A DNA stretch of 64,000 nt from Chelydra serpentina (lineage: Eukaryota > Chordata > Testudines > Chelydridae). Under the pieces are notes generated by a model that was not told the origin of the DNA, did no database searches, and saw only the letters and a list, made by a program, of their open reading frames with translations. Below, one piece after another: positions 46,932 through 58,841 of the stretch. The position numbers and the translations under genes are program-made. The number at the start of each line of letters is the position of its first letter. Position 1 is the first letter of the stretch. The stretch spans positions 51,485,001 through 51,549,000 of the forward strand of contig JBAIAC010000007.1 of the NCBI GenBank assembly GCA_037349315.1. The letters are read 5' to 3'.

Positions 46932-49734
46932 CTAATAGCCATTAATGGACTTAACCTCCATGAATTTATCCAGTTCTCTTTTAAACCCTGTTATAGTCCT
47001 AGCCTTCACAGCCTCCTCAGGCAAGGAGTTCCACAGGTTGACTGTGCGCTGTGTGAAGAAGAACTTCCTTTTATTTGTTTTAAACCTGCTGCCCACTAAT
47101 TTCATTGGGTGGCCCCTAGTTCTTTTATTATGAGAACAAGTAAATAACTTTTCCTTATTCACTTCCTCCACACCACTCATAATTTTATATACCTTTATCA
47201 TATCCCCCCTTAGTCTCCTCTTTTCCAAGCTGAAAAGTCCTAGCCTCTTTAATCTCTCCTCATATGGGACCTGTTCCAGACCCCTAATCATTTTAGTTGC
47301 CCTTCTCTGAACCTTTTCTAATGCCAGTATATCCTTTTTGAGATGAGGAGACCACAATTGTACGCAGTATTCAAGATGTGGGCGCACTATGGATTTGTAT
47401 AAGGGCAGTAAGATATTCTCCATCTTATTCTCTATCCCTTTTTCAATGATTCCTAACATCCCATTTGCTTTTTTGACTGCTGCTGCACACTGCATGGACG
47501 TCTTTAGAGAACCATCCACGATGACTCCAAGATCTTTTTCCTGATTAGTTGTAGCTAAATTAGCCCCCATCATATTGTATGTATGGTTGGGGTTATTTTT
47601 TCCAATGTGCATTACTTTACATTTATCCACATTAAATTTCATTTGCCATTTTATTGCCCAATCATTTAGTTTTGTGAGATCTTTTTGTAGTTCTTCACAG
47701 TCTGCTTTGGTCTTAACTATCTTGAGCAGCTTAGTATCATCTGCAAACTTTGCCACCTCACTGTTTACCCCTTCTTCCAAATCATTTATGAATAAGTTGA
47801 ATAGGATTGGTCTTAGGACTGACCCTTGGGGAACACCACTAGTTACCCCTCTCCATTGTGAAAATTTACCATTTATTCCTACCCTTTGTTCCCTGTTTTT
47901 TAACCAGTTCTCAATCCATGAAAGGATCTTCCCTCTTATCCCATGGCAACTTAATTTACGCAAGAGCCTTTGGTGAGGGACTTTGTCAAAGGCTTTCTGG
48001 AAATCTAAGTACACTATGTCTACTGGATCACCCTTGTCCACATGTTTGTTGACCCCTTCAAAGAACTCTAATAGATTAGTAAGGCATGATTTCCCTTTAC
48101 AGAAACCATGTTGACTTTTGCCCAACAATTTATGTTCTTCTATGTGCCTGACAATTTTATTCTTTACTGTTGTTTCAGCTAATTTGCCCGGTACGGACGT
48201 TAGACTTACCGGTCTGTAATTGCCAGGATCACCTCTAGAGCCCTTTTTAAATATTGGCGTTACATTAGCTATCTTCCAGTCATTGGGTACAGAAGCCGAT
48301 TTAAAGGACAGGTTAAAAACCCTAGTTAATAATTCCACAATTTCACATTTGAGTTCTTTCAGAACTCTTGGGTGAATGCCATCTGGTCCTGGTGACTTGT
48401 TACAGTTAAGTTTATCAATTAGTTCCAAAACCTCCTTTACTGACACCTCAATCTGTGACAATTCCTCAGATTTGTCACCTACAAAAGACAGCTTAGGTTG
48501 GGGAATCTCCCTAACGTCCTCAGCCGTGAAGACTGAAGCAAAGAATTCGTTTAGTTTCTCCGCAATGACTTTATCATCTTTAAGTGCTCCTTTTCTATCT
48601 CTATCATGCAGGGGCCCCACTGGTTGTTTAGCGGGCTTCCTGGTTCTGACGTATTTAAAAAATGTTTTGTTATTAGCTTTTGAGTTTTTGGCTAGCTGTT
48701 CTTCAAACTCCATTTTGGCTTTTCTTATTACATTTTTACACTTAATTTGGCAGTGTCTATGCTCTTCTCTAGTTACCTCACTAGGATTTGACTTCCACTT
48801 TTTAAAAGATGCCTTTTTATCTTTCACTGCTTCTTTTACATGGTTGTTAAGCCACGGTGGCTCTTTTTTAGTTCTTTGACTTTGTTTTTTAATTTGGGGT
48901 ATACATTTAAGTTGGGCCTCTATTATGGTGTCTTTGAAGAGTGTCCATGCAGCTTGCAGGGATTTCACTTTAGTCACTTTACCTTTTAATTTCTGCTTAA
49001 CTAACCCCCTCATTTTTGCATAGTTGCCCTTTTTGAAATTAAATGCCACTGTGGTGGGCTGTTGATGTGTTCTTAGCACCACAGGAATGTTAAATATTAT
49101 TATATTATGGTCACTATTTCCAAGCAGTCCTGTTATAGTTATCTCTTGGACCAGATCCTGCACTCCACTCAGTACTAAATCAAGTGTTGACTCTCCCCTT
49201 GTGGGTTCCTGTACCAGCTGCTCCAAGAAGCAGTCATTTAAAGTATCGAGGAATTTTGTCTCCACATTACGTCCTGAGGTGACATGTACCCAGTCAATAT
49301 GGGGATAATTGAAATCTCCCACTATTATTGAGTTCTTTATTTTGATAGCCTCTCTAATCTCCCTTAGCATTTCATCATCACTATCACTGTCCTGATCAGG
49401 TGGTCGATAATAGATCCCTATTGTTATGTTCTTATTAGAGCATGGAATTACTATCCATAGAGATTCTATGGAACATGTGGATTCACTTAAGATTTTTACT
49501 TCATTTGATTCTACATTTTCTTTCACATATAGTGCCACACACCCCTCCCCCCCCCCCCCCCCCACGACCTGTTCTGTCCTTCCGATATATTTTATACCCC
49601 GGAATGATTGTGTCCCATTGATTGTCCTCACTCCACCAGGTTTCTGTGATGCCTATTATGTCAATATCCTCCTTTAACACCAGGCACTCTAGTTCACCCA
49701 TTTTATTATTTATACTTCTGGCATTTGTGTACAA
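46932..49734 (-). pseudogene. CR1 ORF2 (endonuclease plus reverse transcriptase) with one frameshift
   Basis: The frame from 49734 encodes the start of the APE-type endonuclease ([29 protein letters not shown]). It stops matching at a C17 run (49547-49563), after which the second frame, 899 codons long, continues with [20 protein letters not shown] and SDHNIIIFN. The RT motifs follow: [54 protein letters not shown] and the catalytic KFADDTKLL. The C-terminal CR1 domain reaches KSINGY at 46932. Apart from the homopolymer there is no stop in about 2.8 kb, so the copy is young or was read wrongly at one base. Confidence 0.9.
49547..49563 (+). repeat. C17 homopolymer
   Basis: Seventeen consecutive C lie inside the CR1 endonuclease frame. 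The length decides the reading frame and is prone to sequencing error and slippage. Confidence 0.95.
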
Positions 49735-50954
49735 GCACTTTAAAAACTGGTCACTGTTTAATTGTCTGCCTTTTTCAGATGTGTGAGATTCTTTTTATGT
49801 GAAAGTTTCTCGTCTGATCTGGCCCCGCCTTTATCCTTTTCCACCCTCTCCTCCTGACTAAAACCTAGAGAATCTCTATCAGCAGACCCTCCTGTAAGAG
49901 AAGTCTCTGTCCGATGCATGTGCTTCTCTGCAGCAATCGGCTTTCCCCCATCTCTTAGTTTAAAATCATGCCTGAAATGTCAGGATGCAGTAGATCCTCA
50001 ACACCCTAAGGGATAATTCTCTTTTCTCCCCAGTCAGGCACCATATAGGGAAGGAAGAGTCAAATCATAAAGACCAGTAAATACAGAAATTATAATGAAC
50101 ACTAAAGAGGCACTTCCAGGCATAGCTGTAGTATCCAATATTTTGCCCAATATTAATGGAAAGGTATTGGATGAAATTCATACCTGGTTTAACTCTGCTG
50201 AAGTCAATGGATGATTTGGTTCCTTACAGAAGTGACTCAAGTTAACTACACAGTTATCAGATTAGCACAAACAGCATCCATACGATATAAAATGATAATT
50301 ACTTGCAAGTAACATACAACTTTGATGTCAGGTAACAATTTACTGTAGTTGGCATTAATTATGGAATTAACTTGTATCACACTGATTTTTACAAGACAGT
50401 CTGTTTTCCTTTGGCAGCTGCAACATCCATTTATCTTATGACATGTGACCAACCTGCCCAATATTAATCTTCCACACTGCATATTTCTGTTTTGGTCCAG
50501 TACCCTGTTGGACCCAGGTCTGTGCAGGGAGACAGCCGCCCACTCGGGGGACACTAGGACCCACAGGCTGCCCCCTGTCTGCCCACTGTGTGGCCAGGCA
50601 GAAAGCTGCCAACAGGAGCTGGCCAGAAGCAGCCAAAGCAAGAACTGTTGGTGCTTTGGAGAACTTTCTCTAGTGTGACTGTACTTTCTCTGACTTGTGT
50701 TGATTGGTTGTTTGCTCCAACCCTCCCCTTCCCTCACAGTCTCTTAACCTCAGCTTCACTCCAGACCTGCCCCTCTTACCTGCCCTTTCCCCCGGTACCC
50801 TCTCGCCTTCAGTGCTCCCCTCCTTTTCTTTCCATTTACTTTATCCTCTCCCATCTATACCTACCTACAGAGACTGAGAAAATTGTGGCAATAACATGAT
50901 TGCTGCCATCACACCGTTCACTCTGCTTGTGCGTTGTACCCCGTTCCCCACCCT

Positions 50955-51090
50955 AGGTCTGTGTGGTCTATTTAGATTGTAAGCTCTTTGAGGCAGGGAC
51001 CATCTTTTTGTTTTATCTTTGTACAGCACCTAGTACAATGGGTCCTGCTCCATGACTGGGGCTCCTATGTACAATGGTAATATAAATAAT
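50955..51090 (+). mobile_element. LINE/SINE 3'-tail-like repeat
   Basis: The sequence TTGTAAGCTCTTTGAGGCAG continues through ACCATCTTTTTG and GTACAGCACCTAGTACAATG to a TAATATAAATAATAA tail. A related tail, GGGCTCCTAGGTACTTTCGT, lies at about 57670-57720. It resembles the old L2/MIR-type 3' end. The family is not certain. Confidence 0.5.
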
Positions 51091-51593
51091 AATTTTGTAT
51101 TAGTCTGGAACCAAAAATTTGTATTTTGCTCACAGAACCACTCATGTGAAACTGTACTTTCCCCTGTTAATAGAGATCTGCCTCAAGATGGGTGGGATCA
51201 GAAAGTATTAATCATATAATGAGCGAGTTAATGGACAGTATCCAAGAAGCTTGTTCAGCCCAAAGACCTATTACTAAGAAGGATTAATGACAGGAGGAAT
51301 AAGAGGACAGAAGCATCTTTGACAATACATCTGCATATCAAAACCCCTTTGTGAAGTCCATAGATATTAGGATAAACTGAAATGAAACTGTTCCACACAC
51401 CAGAGATTAATTTTTATATCCATACTTGTGTGGAAGGAAATTGAACTTTGTGGACACAAAGCTGGGGTGGAGGCAGTTGATATATTGGCACAAGGCACCT
51501 TTAAACAATATTTAACATTCAGATGTGTGTAATTAAGCAGGGAAGGAAATAAAGAAAATCAAGGACAGGATGCTAGTAAATTTGATATCTTAC

Positions 51594-51846
51594 CTGTCCA
51601 AAGCAATGGCAGGAAAACTAAGGATGGTCACTGAGCAGAAGACTTTATGCAAGAACTTGACAATTTTACAGAACAGCATGGTGTAGATCCACCAACAGCA
51701 GTGTGGACTGGCACTAAGGACAATATCAAAAGGCACACAGACTAGACTGGCACAGATCCCAGAGCAGGCCAAGTTTTTAATGAAGCGGTTTGTTACTGAT
51801 TTAAATACTGATGTTCTGCAGGTCGACCACAGCACCATGAAGTTTC
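51594..51846 (-). CDS. GPR176: GPR176 exon 2 (TM1 end to DRY)
   Basis: The exon is 253 bp, with acceptor CCTTTTCCCAG (51847-51848) and donor GACAG|GTAAG (51592-51593). It enters at phase 1 (the Gly of GNFMVLW, the Asn of TM1) and leaves at phase 2, splitting the Arg codon of the DRY motif. The peptide reads VFKSVTNRFIKNLACSGICA (TM2), VPFDIVLSASPHCCWWIYTM, FCKIVKFLHKVFCSVTILSF (TM3, with the conserved extracellular Cys in FCK) and PAIALD-R. It is nearly identical to mammalian GPR176. The preceding exon, with the glycosylated N-terminus and most of TM1, is not in the window. Confidence 0.96.
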
Positions 51847-53068
51847 CTGGGAAAAGGGGGAAGAAAAAGACAAAATACAAATCCATACTTTTGACTAATT
51901 TGAATGTTTCAAAGTACTGCAAATAAAAGCACTTGTTTAGATTAGCTATATATCTTTGGTTGCATCTAATATTTGTATTATGTAGGCAGAGCAAGAGCAC
52001 GTATGTATGTGCATGCACAATTGGACACAAAGAGTTCAATTTCCAAACATAGGTGATTAAATAGGATGCCCAAACCATGCACTTAGATGCTTAAATTGAC
52101 ACACAGGTGTTTCAAATGGGCAGTTTGTTTTGAGTATCCAAATATGGAAATCTATTAAGGTACCCACATGTCAAAAAATTGGCAAACAGTATTTTTAAAG
52201 ATGGATACACAGAGTAAGATTCCAGGTAAAGCTGATTTTACACTACAAGTCTGGGTGTGAAAATGGGTCAGCAGCCTGCTTTTTTACTACCTCTGGAGAC
52301 CTTGGTACAAGTTTACAGTAATGCATCAAGGCCTGTATTAGGCAACAAATGAATGAGATTTATCTTCATTTACTTTTCAATTTATGGGATTCCATATAGA
52401 CAATAATGTCTAATTATACCAAGGGAAAAAAAGAGAAGAGAAACACACAAGGTGAAATCAACCAAGTTTTTCCAGTATTCAAGATATACACAGTCTACAG
52501 TTTGAAGGATGAGGGAGGGCGTGGTGAGGAACAGAAAAAGGAAAGGCAGAAATCAACATTAGTTCAGATAGTATTTATCACTGATCATACTCTACTCCTG
52601 ACACAAAAAGTCTGACATCAAAGACTCAGTTCTTCCTGAATAACCTCAACAGTAACTAATAATACATTATGTTATGGCAGGTGTCACCAAGTGGTGCTTT
52701 TATACATAGTCTTTTGAGTTCTTTTTCTTTAGTGTGCAACATAATGTTCAGTCTTGGGAAGACATGCTGTGCTGTTGTTAGTATTTCTTAGGCAGGGTTC
52801 TCTGTAGGAGGTAGCTTCTGAAGAGAGGGAGTTTTGTGAGCAGCAGAAAAGTTTGCTATCTGCCTTTGGCTTTGATTATAATAAATTCTTGAGGCAGTAA
52901 CTCGTGTTGCTGCAGCGCTGAGATTCCTGGAAAAAGGGACTGACTGCCCTGCATGCTGTCTAACCACCTTTGTTCTAGAACTGGTGTATGGGTATAACTA
53001 AAACAAGTTACACTTAGCATATACTCAAAATTCTATGTCACTGATATCTCCTCCACTGGGAAGTTTGT

Positions 53069-53990
53069 CACACCCCAATGGCAGATCAGCATGGTATATT
53101 GTATATTGCTAATGCTGTTGCAAGCATCGCAAGGCATGTTGGGAAGGGTTAAAAATGTGAGTGCGGAGTGAAAGATTTCTTTGCAGGTTATGAGAGGCTG
53201 AGGGGGGGAAGAAAGAAGAGAACAAAGAATGGGTTAACTCCACGCTCCTGCTAGGCCCGAGCTAAGACGCTGACTCCAGCCAGCTCATGGCCGCAGCGCA
53301 TATCTGACTCTCGGCTGCCTGCCAAAAGAGGGGGGCTCAGACTCCACCCTGACCAGCCGTGAGAAAGGAGGATTCAGCTGAACAGCGGAACAGACCTGCA
53401 GAGGCAGGCCAAAACAAGCGAGACAGCAAAGGCCAGCATGGAGGAAAACAAAAGGAAAACAAAGTCTAGCCAGTGTGTTTTGAGAAAGCCGAGGAGACCA
53501 CAGAAAGCCGGTTAGGACTGGTACGAAGAGCACCAGGAACAGAGGTCCTTGAACAGAACACCCCCAAAGGAACCCAGGACTTAAAAACCCTCCTGAGAGC
53601 TGGAGCAACTCAGAGATCTACAGCAGACCCCGGACGACTGGTGCACAGGGCAGAACTCCTGTCCACCCTCCCCCCTCTTCTTCTTACGTTACACCCAGGC
53701 TTGGCCAGCCTTGGATTGTGCGTGTGTGAGTATGAAAGTGGGTTAGGGCTCGGGCACTAACGCGTTCCTCCTTCCTTTGAGTAATGTGGGAAACCCCCCA
53801 CCACTCTCTGCTGTTATTTTATTATTTTATTAATAAAGCTTTAAAACGTAGTCACTGGGTGTGCTCTCTTCATCTCTGGCCCCAAAGATCCTACCACTTT
53901 AGCCTGATCATCTAAGGTCTCTGGCAGCTTGGTAACATAAATCTGTCACAAGCTGACCTGCAAGGCTCCAGATATTTGTTACTGCTCAGC
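53069..53990 (+). mobile_element. Possible LTR-like repeat (weak)
   Basis: The segment starts TGTCACACCCC, ends in the vicinity of GGTAACATAAATCTGTCACA, and has a polyadenylation-like ATTAATAAAGC at about 53828, followed by about 150 bp. GC content shifts upward at 53230-53760. No target duplication was found, so the call is tentative. Confidence 0.3.
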
Positions 53991-54679
53991 AGAGGCATGA
54001 CACTGGTGTAAGAAAAGGACACTGTCAGAAGAAGGGACAACACCAGCATGTCATTTTTCAGGATAACTGACGACCCTAAAATCCCATCATGCTTCCCCTC
54101 ATTTTAAACAGAACCAGTAACAGAACACTTTTGCCCAGTGACAAGACATATACCCAGTACAACTAGAGAGCTGCATTTGCCAACCTTTCAAAAGTGGCTC
54201 AGAAATATCACCCACAAAGCTTATCAACTAACACACAGAAAGACGTAAATGCTAAAAACAGAAGGCCAGAGAAATATCACTGCCCCTGCTGAAGGCACAA
54301 CCAATCCACATGGGTAGCTGGTTTCACAAGAAGTTGTTAAAGGCCCACAGCTGTCATTGCACAGAGAAGGACTCCTTACCCACGACATTAAAATCTCACA
54401 GCAGCAGCACAACGGGAAAGGAAGCAATCTGCCTTTGCGGCACGTAGTGCTGGGTCCCTCCTGATGCACACCAAGATGTCAAAAAACTCAGATATGAGAT
54501 TGAGCACAAACAGATTACAAGAGAGAGATTTTTACAGAAAAGAGAACATTTCCTAATAGGAAAAGCACAACCAGAGATCATAACTAGTGTTAACAGACAG
54601 ATAGAAATGCCATTGAGTTGAGTGTAGATCCTTGCTTCATTCTGACAACTAGCTTTTTAGAAACTAGCCAGTATCTTTA

Positions 54680-55057
54680 ATAAAAAGAAAATAAGAAAGA
54701 AAGAAATACTTGTGGCACCTTAGAGACTAACAAATTTATTTCAGCATAAACTTTCGTGGGTTAGAACCCACTTCATCGGATGCATAGAATGGAACATACA
54801 GTGGACAGATATTTATACAGTCAGAGAAACATGATAAGGTGGAAGTGCCTATACCAACCTAGGCACTTCCACCTTATCATGTTTCTCTGACTGTATAAAT
54901 ATCTGTCCACTGTATGTTCCATTCTATGCATCCGATGAAGTGGGTTCTAACCCACGAAAGCTTATGCTGAAATAAATTTGTTAGTCTCTAAGGTGCCACA
55001 AGTATTTCTTTCTTTCTTATTTTCTTTTTGCTGACACAGACTAACACGGCTACTACA
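54680..55057. mobile_element. Inverted dimer of Penelope family-1 3' end with 11-bp target duplication
   Basis: Arms 54682-54850 and 54861-55029 are inverted copies, 169 bp each with one mismatch (TTTATGCTGA against CTTATGCTGA). Only a 10-bp centre (ATACCAACCT) separates them. The right side continues into the family terminus GACTAACACGGCTACTAC; the left lacks it. CAGTATCTTTA occurs at 54669-54679 and 55058-55068, bounding a single insertion. Confidence 0.92.
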
Positions 55058-56404
55058 CAGTATCTTTACTGTATCATTTCAGAAAAGTGTGCAGTATAAC
55101 TTCTGAAATATTTCCCATTGATGTGCTGTATAGGATTACAGTAAATAAATATAACTCTTAATTCAATTTTATATCAATTGTATGATTTATCTCTTATTAC
55201 CCAAATTCCTATTTGGTAGCTGACAAAATGTTTAGCTAAATATTTACTATTTGATGTGTTTAAAAATGGAATCATCATCTAGTTTTGGCAGATGCCTTGG
55301 GCATGATAAAATATTCACCAAGCAGCATTCAATCAGCTGTGTTTAAATCTTCCTAAAGCACTAGGAGGTATTCAGTCAATTATATCACTTGCTCAACAAA
55401 GTATTCCTAATTATTCCTATCCTCCAGTTATTAAAGGAGGACACTTCAGACAGTAACAACATACTATTATGATGCCCTGGAGCAGGGGAGAAGCTGATGG
55501 CTTTGTTTGTAAATTGAAACCATTTACCTATTTTGAATTTCTTTAGTAGCTCTTCTCAGTAAATCACTAAATCACTGCAAGGTTCACCTCTGTTAGAATG
55601 AATACAAATAAAGAAGTTGAGACAGAAAAGCGACTAGCTGGAGTTTTTATGGTCCAGACACTGCTAGAGAAGTGTTGAGTTATGCTTCATATTCCTGTGG
55701 CATAAGGTCTAATGAAGTAGGACAGTCTGATTCTAGAGAGACAGCCTTGAAGTCAGTTTTATAAACCATGAGCTGGCATATGATTTCTTCCATTGGGAGG
55801 GATAGAGGAAATGAAAATAGCACAAGTCCTGACCAAACCTGGCTGATGAGTGGGAGGAGTAGAGCCCACAAGGCATCGTTCCTCTCTCTCTCTAAGATGG
55901 AGGAATCCTTTACCTATACATAATGCAACTGGACCTCCACATGTGTTCGGTGGGTCATGTCAACCATAGCTTGGGGACAGAGCTGAGTGCAAGCACTCAA
56001 AAGGGGATTATACCTCCAAAACCGATGGGTTTTTCAATGGAAAATTAATCAGGCACTAATGCTACTCAGAGAAGCATTCACTTTATTTGTACTTGCAGCC
56101 ATGGCTAACTAGCTACTAGGCGAGCCAGGCTACCAGAGAATAGGGCATTGAACATTATGCATGGAGCGGCAAGCTCTCCATGCCTATACCTCGAAATCAG
56201 CAGATTTCCCACCATATGCCACAAAGCCTTCGCCTCAGAGAAGATAAGGCACTGAAAACTCCACGCAGGAGTCAGATAGTATGGAGATGATCAAAGCCTA
56301 CACAGTGAACTGCACCGTTTTCCATATCAGTTTTGCTCACCCATCATCCATTTATTTTCATGGGAGAGGATAACAGTGTTCTAGGTGACTGAGTTATTTA
56401 ATTT

Positions 56405-56573
56405 TAGAGTGGTAGTCATGTTAGTCTGTATCAGCAAAAACAACGAGGAGTCCTTGTGGCACCTTAGAGACTAACAAATGTATTTGGGCATAAGCTTTCA
56501 TGGGCTAGAATCCACTTCATCCGATGCATGGAGTGGAAAATACAGGAGCAGGTATAAATACATGAAAACATAG
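56405..56573 (-). mobile_element. Penelope family-1 3' end fragment
   Basis: It contains GTGGTAGTCATGTTAGTCTG, then CACCTTAGAGACTAACAAAT, ATAAGCTTTCATGGGCTAGA and TCCGATGCATGGAGTGGAAA. This is the reverse orientation of the family-1 tail. It is cut off exactly where the CATAGGCGCCGACT element begins. Confidence 0.8.
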
Positions 56574-57258
56574 GCGCCGACTCTGTGGGTGCTCCGGGGC
56601 TGGAGCACCCATGGGGAAAAATTGGTGGGTGCTGAGTACCCACCAGCAGCTCCCGCCAGCCCCGCGCCCAACTCACCTTGCCTTCCCCAGGCGCCGCGGC
56701 AGCCAGAGTGGCTTTTTCTCCGCTCAGGCAGCCGCAGGCTCCTCTGGCTCCAGCAGCTGATCGGCGGCAGCGGCACACTGGGGGGGCGGGGGAAAGCGCA
56801 GGGGCGGTGCCTCGGGGGAGCGTGCCGCCGCCACCGCCGATCAGCTGCTGGAGCCAGAGGAGCCTGCGGCTGCGTCAACGGAGAAAAAGCCGCTCTGGCT
56901 GCCGCGGTGCCTGGAGAAGGCGAGGTGAGCTGGGCACAGGGGCGGGGCTGGCAGGGAGCTGCCGGGCCCTGTGGGTGCTCTGCTGCTTCCCCATCCCCTC
57001 ACCGGCTTGCAAGCGGGGAGGGGGGGGGGAGAATGCAGCACGCCCGGGGCTGGGGGAGGAGGCGGGGGTGCGAGCACCCACCGGCAGCTCCCCGCCAGCC
57101 CCTCGCCGCACCCAGCTCACCTCTCTGCCTCTCAGAGGCTCAGCCTGAGCCAGAAGCAAAGCGGCAGCCTGCCGTTTTTCATGGCTCCCTCTCCAGCTGG
57201 TCGGGTGGGGGAGGGAGGGGTATGGAGAAGAGGTGGAGGCGGGGCCAGGATTTTTTTC
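56574..57258. mobile_element. GC-rich element with nested palindromes
   Basis: It starts CATAGGCGCCGACTCTGTGG, the same terminus as the MITE at 18461-18752. A long inverted repeat joins about 56667-56785 with 56818-56934 (GGCTCCAGCAGCTGATCGGC against GCCGATCAGCTGCTGGAGCC). A third, direct copy of the flank (CACCGGCAGCTCCCCGCCAG) lies at 57078. The matching right terminus is missing. The open frames here (up to 224 codons) are compositional artefacts. Confidence 0.7.
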
Positions 57259-57347
57259 CTTAATCAAAATAAACGTCTTACAGACTGACAGTATGCATCC
57301 TCTTTGCATATGGAAAATATAAAGCAAAGTTTCTAAATTCCCTAACC

Positions 57348-57646
57348 CAGGGGTCTCAAACACGCGGCCCGCGGGCCACATGCGGCCCGCGGAGTTATTT
57401 CCTGTGGCCCGCCATAGGCGCTGACACCACTGGCAGCCAAGCTCCAAACATTACTGAGTGTTTATATTTTATTAAAACCCCTCTTTGCATTGCAGTTTTT
57501 AAAAAGTTAATACATTGACTTTTAATAGAATACTATATTACTCTTCATTTTTTGACTATACTTTTGTATCATTATATGATGCGGCCCTCAGGCCAATTTA
57601 CTAGTTCCCATATGGCCCTCGTGGTAATTTGAGTTTGAGATCCCTG
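57348..57646. mobile_element. hAT MITE with exact 8-bp target duplication
   Basis: The ends CAGGGGTCTCAAACACGCGG and GTTTGAGATCCCTG are inverted. CCCTAACC is present exactly at 57340-57347 and 57647-57654. A palindromic GCGGCCCGCGGGCC follows the left end; the interior is AT-rich. Confidence 0.92.
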
Positions 57647-58702
57647 CCCTAACCAATGAATTTTATAATGAGTAGGGCTCCTAGGTACTTTCGTAATACA
57701 AATAAATAATAATAATAATTCTTGCTTGCTTACAATGTCATTACCATACTTCTGTTAAATCTATGGCCAATTAATTTTGATTTTACTTTTTTTCAACTCT
57801 TGTTTTTTCACTTTTTAGTTCGTATGTGCGCGCAGGCAGATCTTTTACATCTGAGGCAAAACGTCTGCTGCAGGAGTAACTAATGTTAAACAGAGTAGCT
57901 GCTGCACACTGGAATTATTGCTTCAGGACCAGTAGTTAAGAGAACCACCCACTCTACCTGACCTATGCCACACGTCTTTCTTAGGCACCAACAGGGAGTG
58001 TAGAGAGGTATTTTAAAACCTTGTGGCAAATAACACAGGATGGAGACTTATGTTTACACATCTAGGGTAAAATTTTGGACCATTTAAGTCAACCGAAAAC
58101 CTCCCACTAACTTCAATGTAGCCAGAATTTCACCTTTGTGATATTTCATTGCGCACCTGAGGTGATGCACAACTCCCTATCTCCATGCCACATGGGCTGT
58201 TACAGGATTTCTTTCCTAAACAGTCTAGATTAAGAGCTGGGTTGTTTCTCTGTTTTGTTTTTTAATTTCTTCTGCTAAAACCATTAGATAATCCTTCTGG
58301 GATGCCGCACAGTGCCATACCACGGGGAACAGAAAATGCTCCCGCACAGAAAAAAATACAACAGCTCCAGAACCGCGTGCACCAATGTAAGTGAATCAAT
58401 TGTTTCCAATATGTTTCAGGATGTGCATTTTTGAGCAAAATTCACTATAAACTTGAAGATTATTTTTTCATTCCAAGAATCAGGCTGCTCTATTCATATG
58501 CGCCTTATTTTTAAGATACTGTTTCTTTTTCACATGCTTGCAGTTATCATTCACACATGACTCTGAGAGATTTGAAACTTGTATGCAAATTGATGATTGT
58601 TGCCTGTGCCTGCATTTAAAATGCCAGTTGTGTGCTATTCCTCTCCAATACACCAAGTAACTGGAATGCATTTTTAAATTATTTCATGTATACAGCTGTC
58701 TT

Positions 58703-58841
58703 CAGGGCCGGCACTTCCACTAGGCGACCTTAGGCAGTCGCCTAGGGTGGCAGGATTTGGGGGGCGGCATTTCGAAGCGCCGCTGATTACGGCAGAGGAA
58801 CGCTGCCGCCTAGGGCAGCAAAAACCCTGGTGCTGCTACTG
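58703..58841. mobile_element. hAT MITE (CAGGGCCGGC family), copy 2
   Basis: It begins CAGGGCCGGCACTTCCACTA and ends GGTGCTGCTACTG. GCTGTCTT is exact at 58695-58702 and 58842-58849. The right terminus departs from the family consensus, so it may be a chimera of two families. Confidence 0.85.

Larger units (their letters stand above)
46733..49965 (-). mobile_element. Near full-length CR1 LINE
   Basis: It runs in GPR176 sense orientation. The 3' end is the AAGAACATAAGAA-type CR1 tail (46733-46755 on the plus strand) followed by the conserved 3' UTR (GGGTCAGACCAAAGGTCCAT). The coding body spans 46932 to beyond 49734. Upstream sequence to about 49965 resembles the CR1 region before the endonuclease domain. 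A true 5' end and ORF1 are not seen, so it is probably truncated there. Confidence 0.9.
43358..51593 (-). other. GPR176: GPR176 intron 2
   Basis: The intron is 8.2 kb, from GTAAGATATC (51593) to TTTTTTGGCAG (43358). More than 5.8 kb of it is retroelement: CR1 (43427-44325), Penelope-like (about 44390-46102) and CR1 (46733-49965). The parts at 46110-46730 and 49970-50950 hold nothing that I recognise. Confidence 0.9.

Noticed and set aside
47575..49308. Plus-strand frames of up to 167 codons in the CR1 region
   Set aside because: Antisense shadows of the CR1 reverse transcriptase frame.
53285..53760. Overlapping frames of about 100 codons on both strands
   Set aside because: No family resemblance; the GC-rich stretch looks like part of an LTR-like repeat.
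56464..57447. Frames of 100-224 codons rich in Ala, Pro, Arg and Gly
   Set aside because: Caused by a GC-rich palindromic element; no domains, and overlapping frames on both strands.
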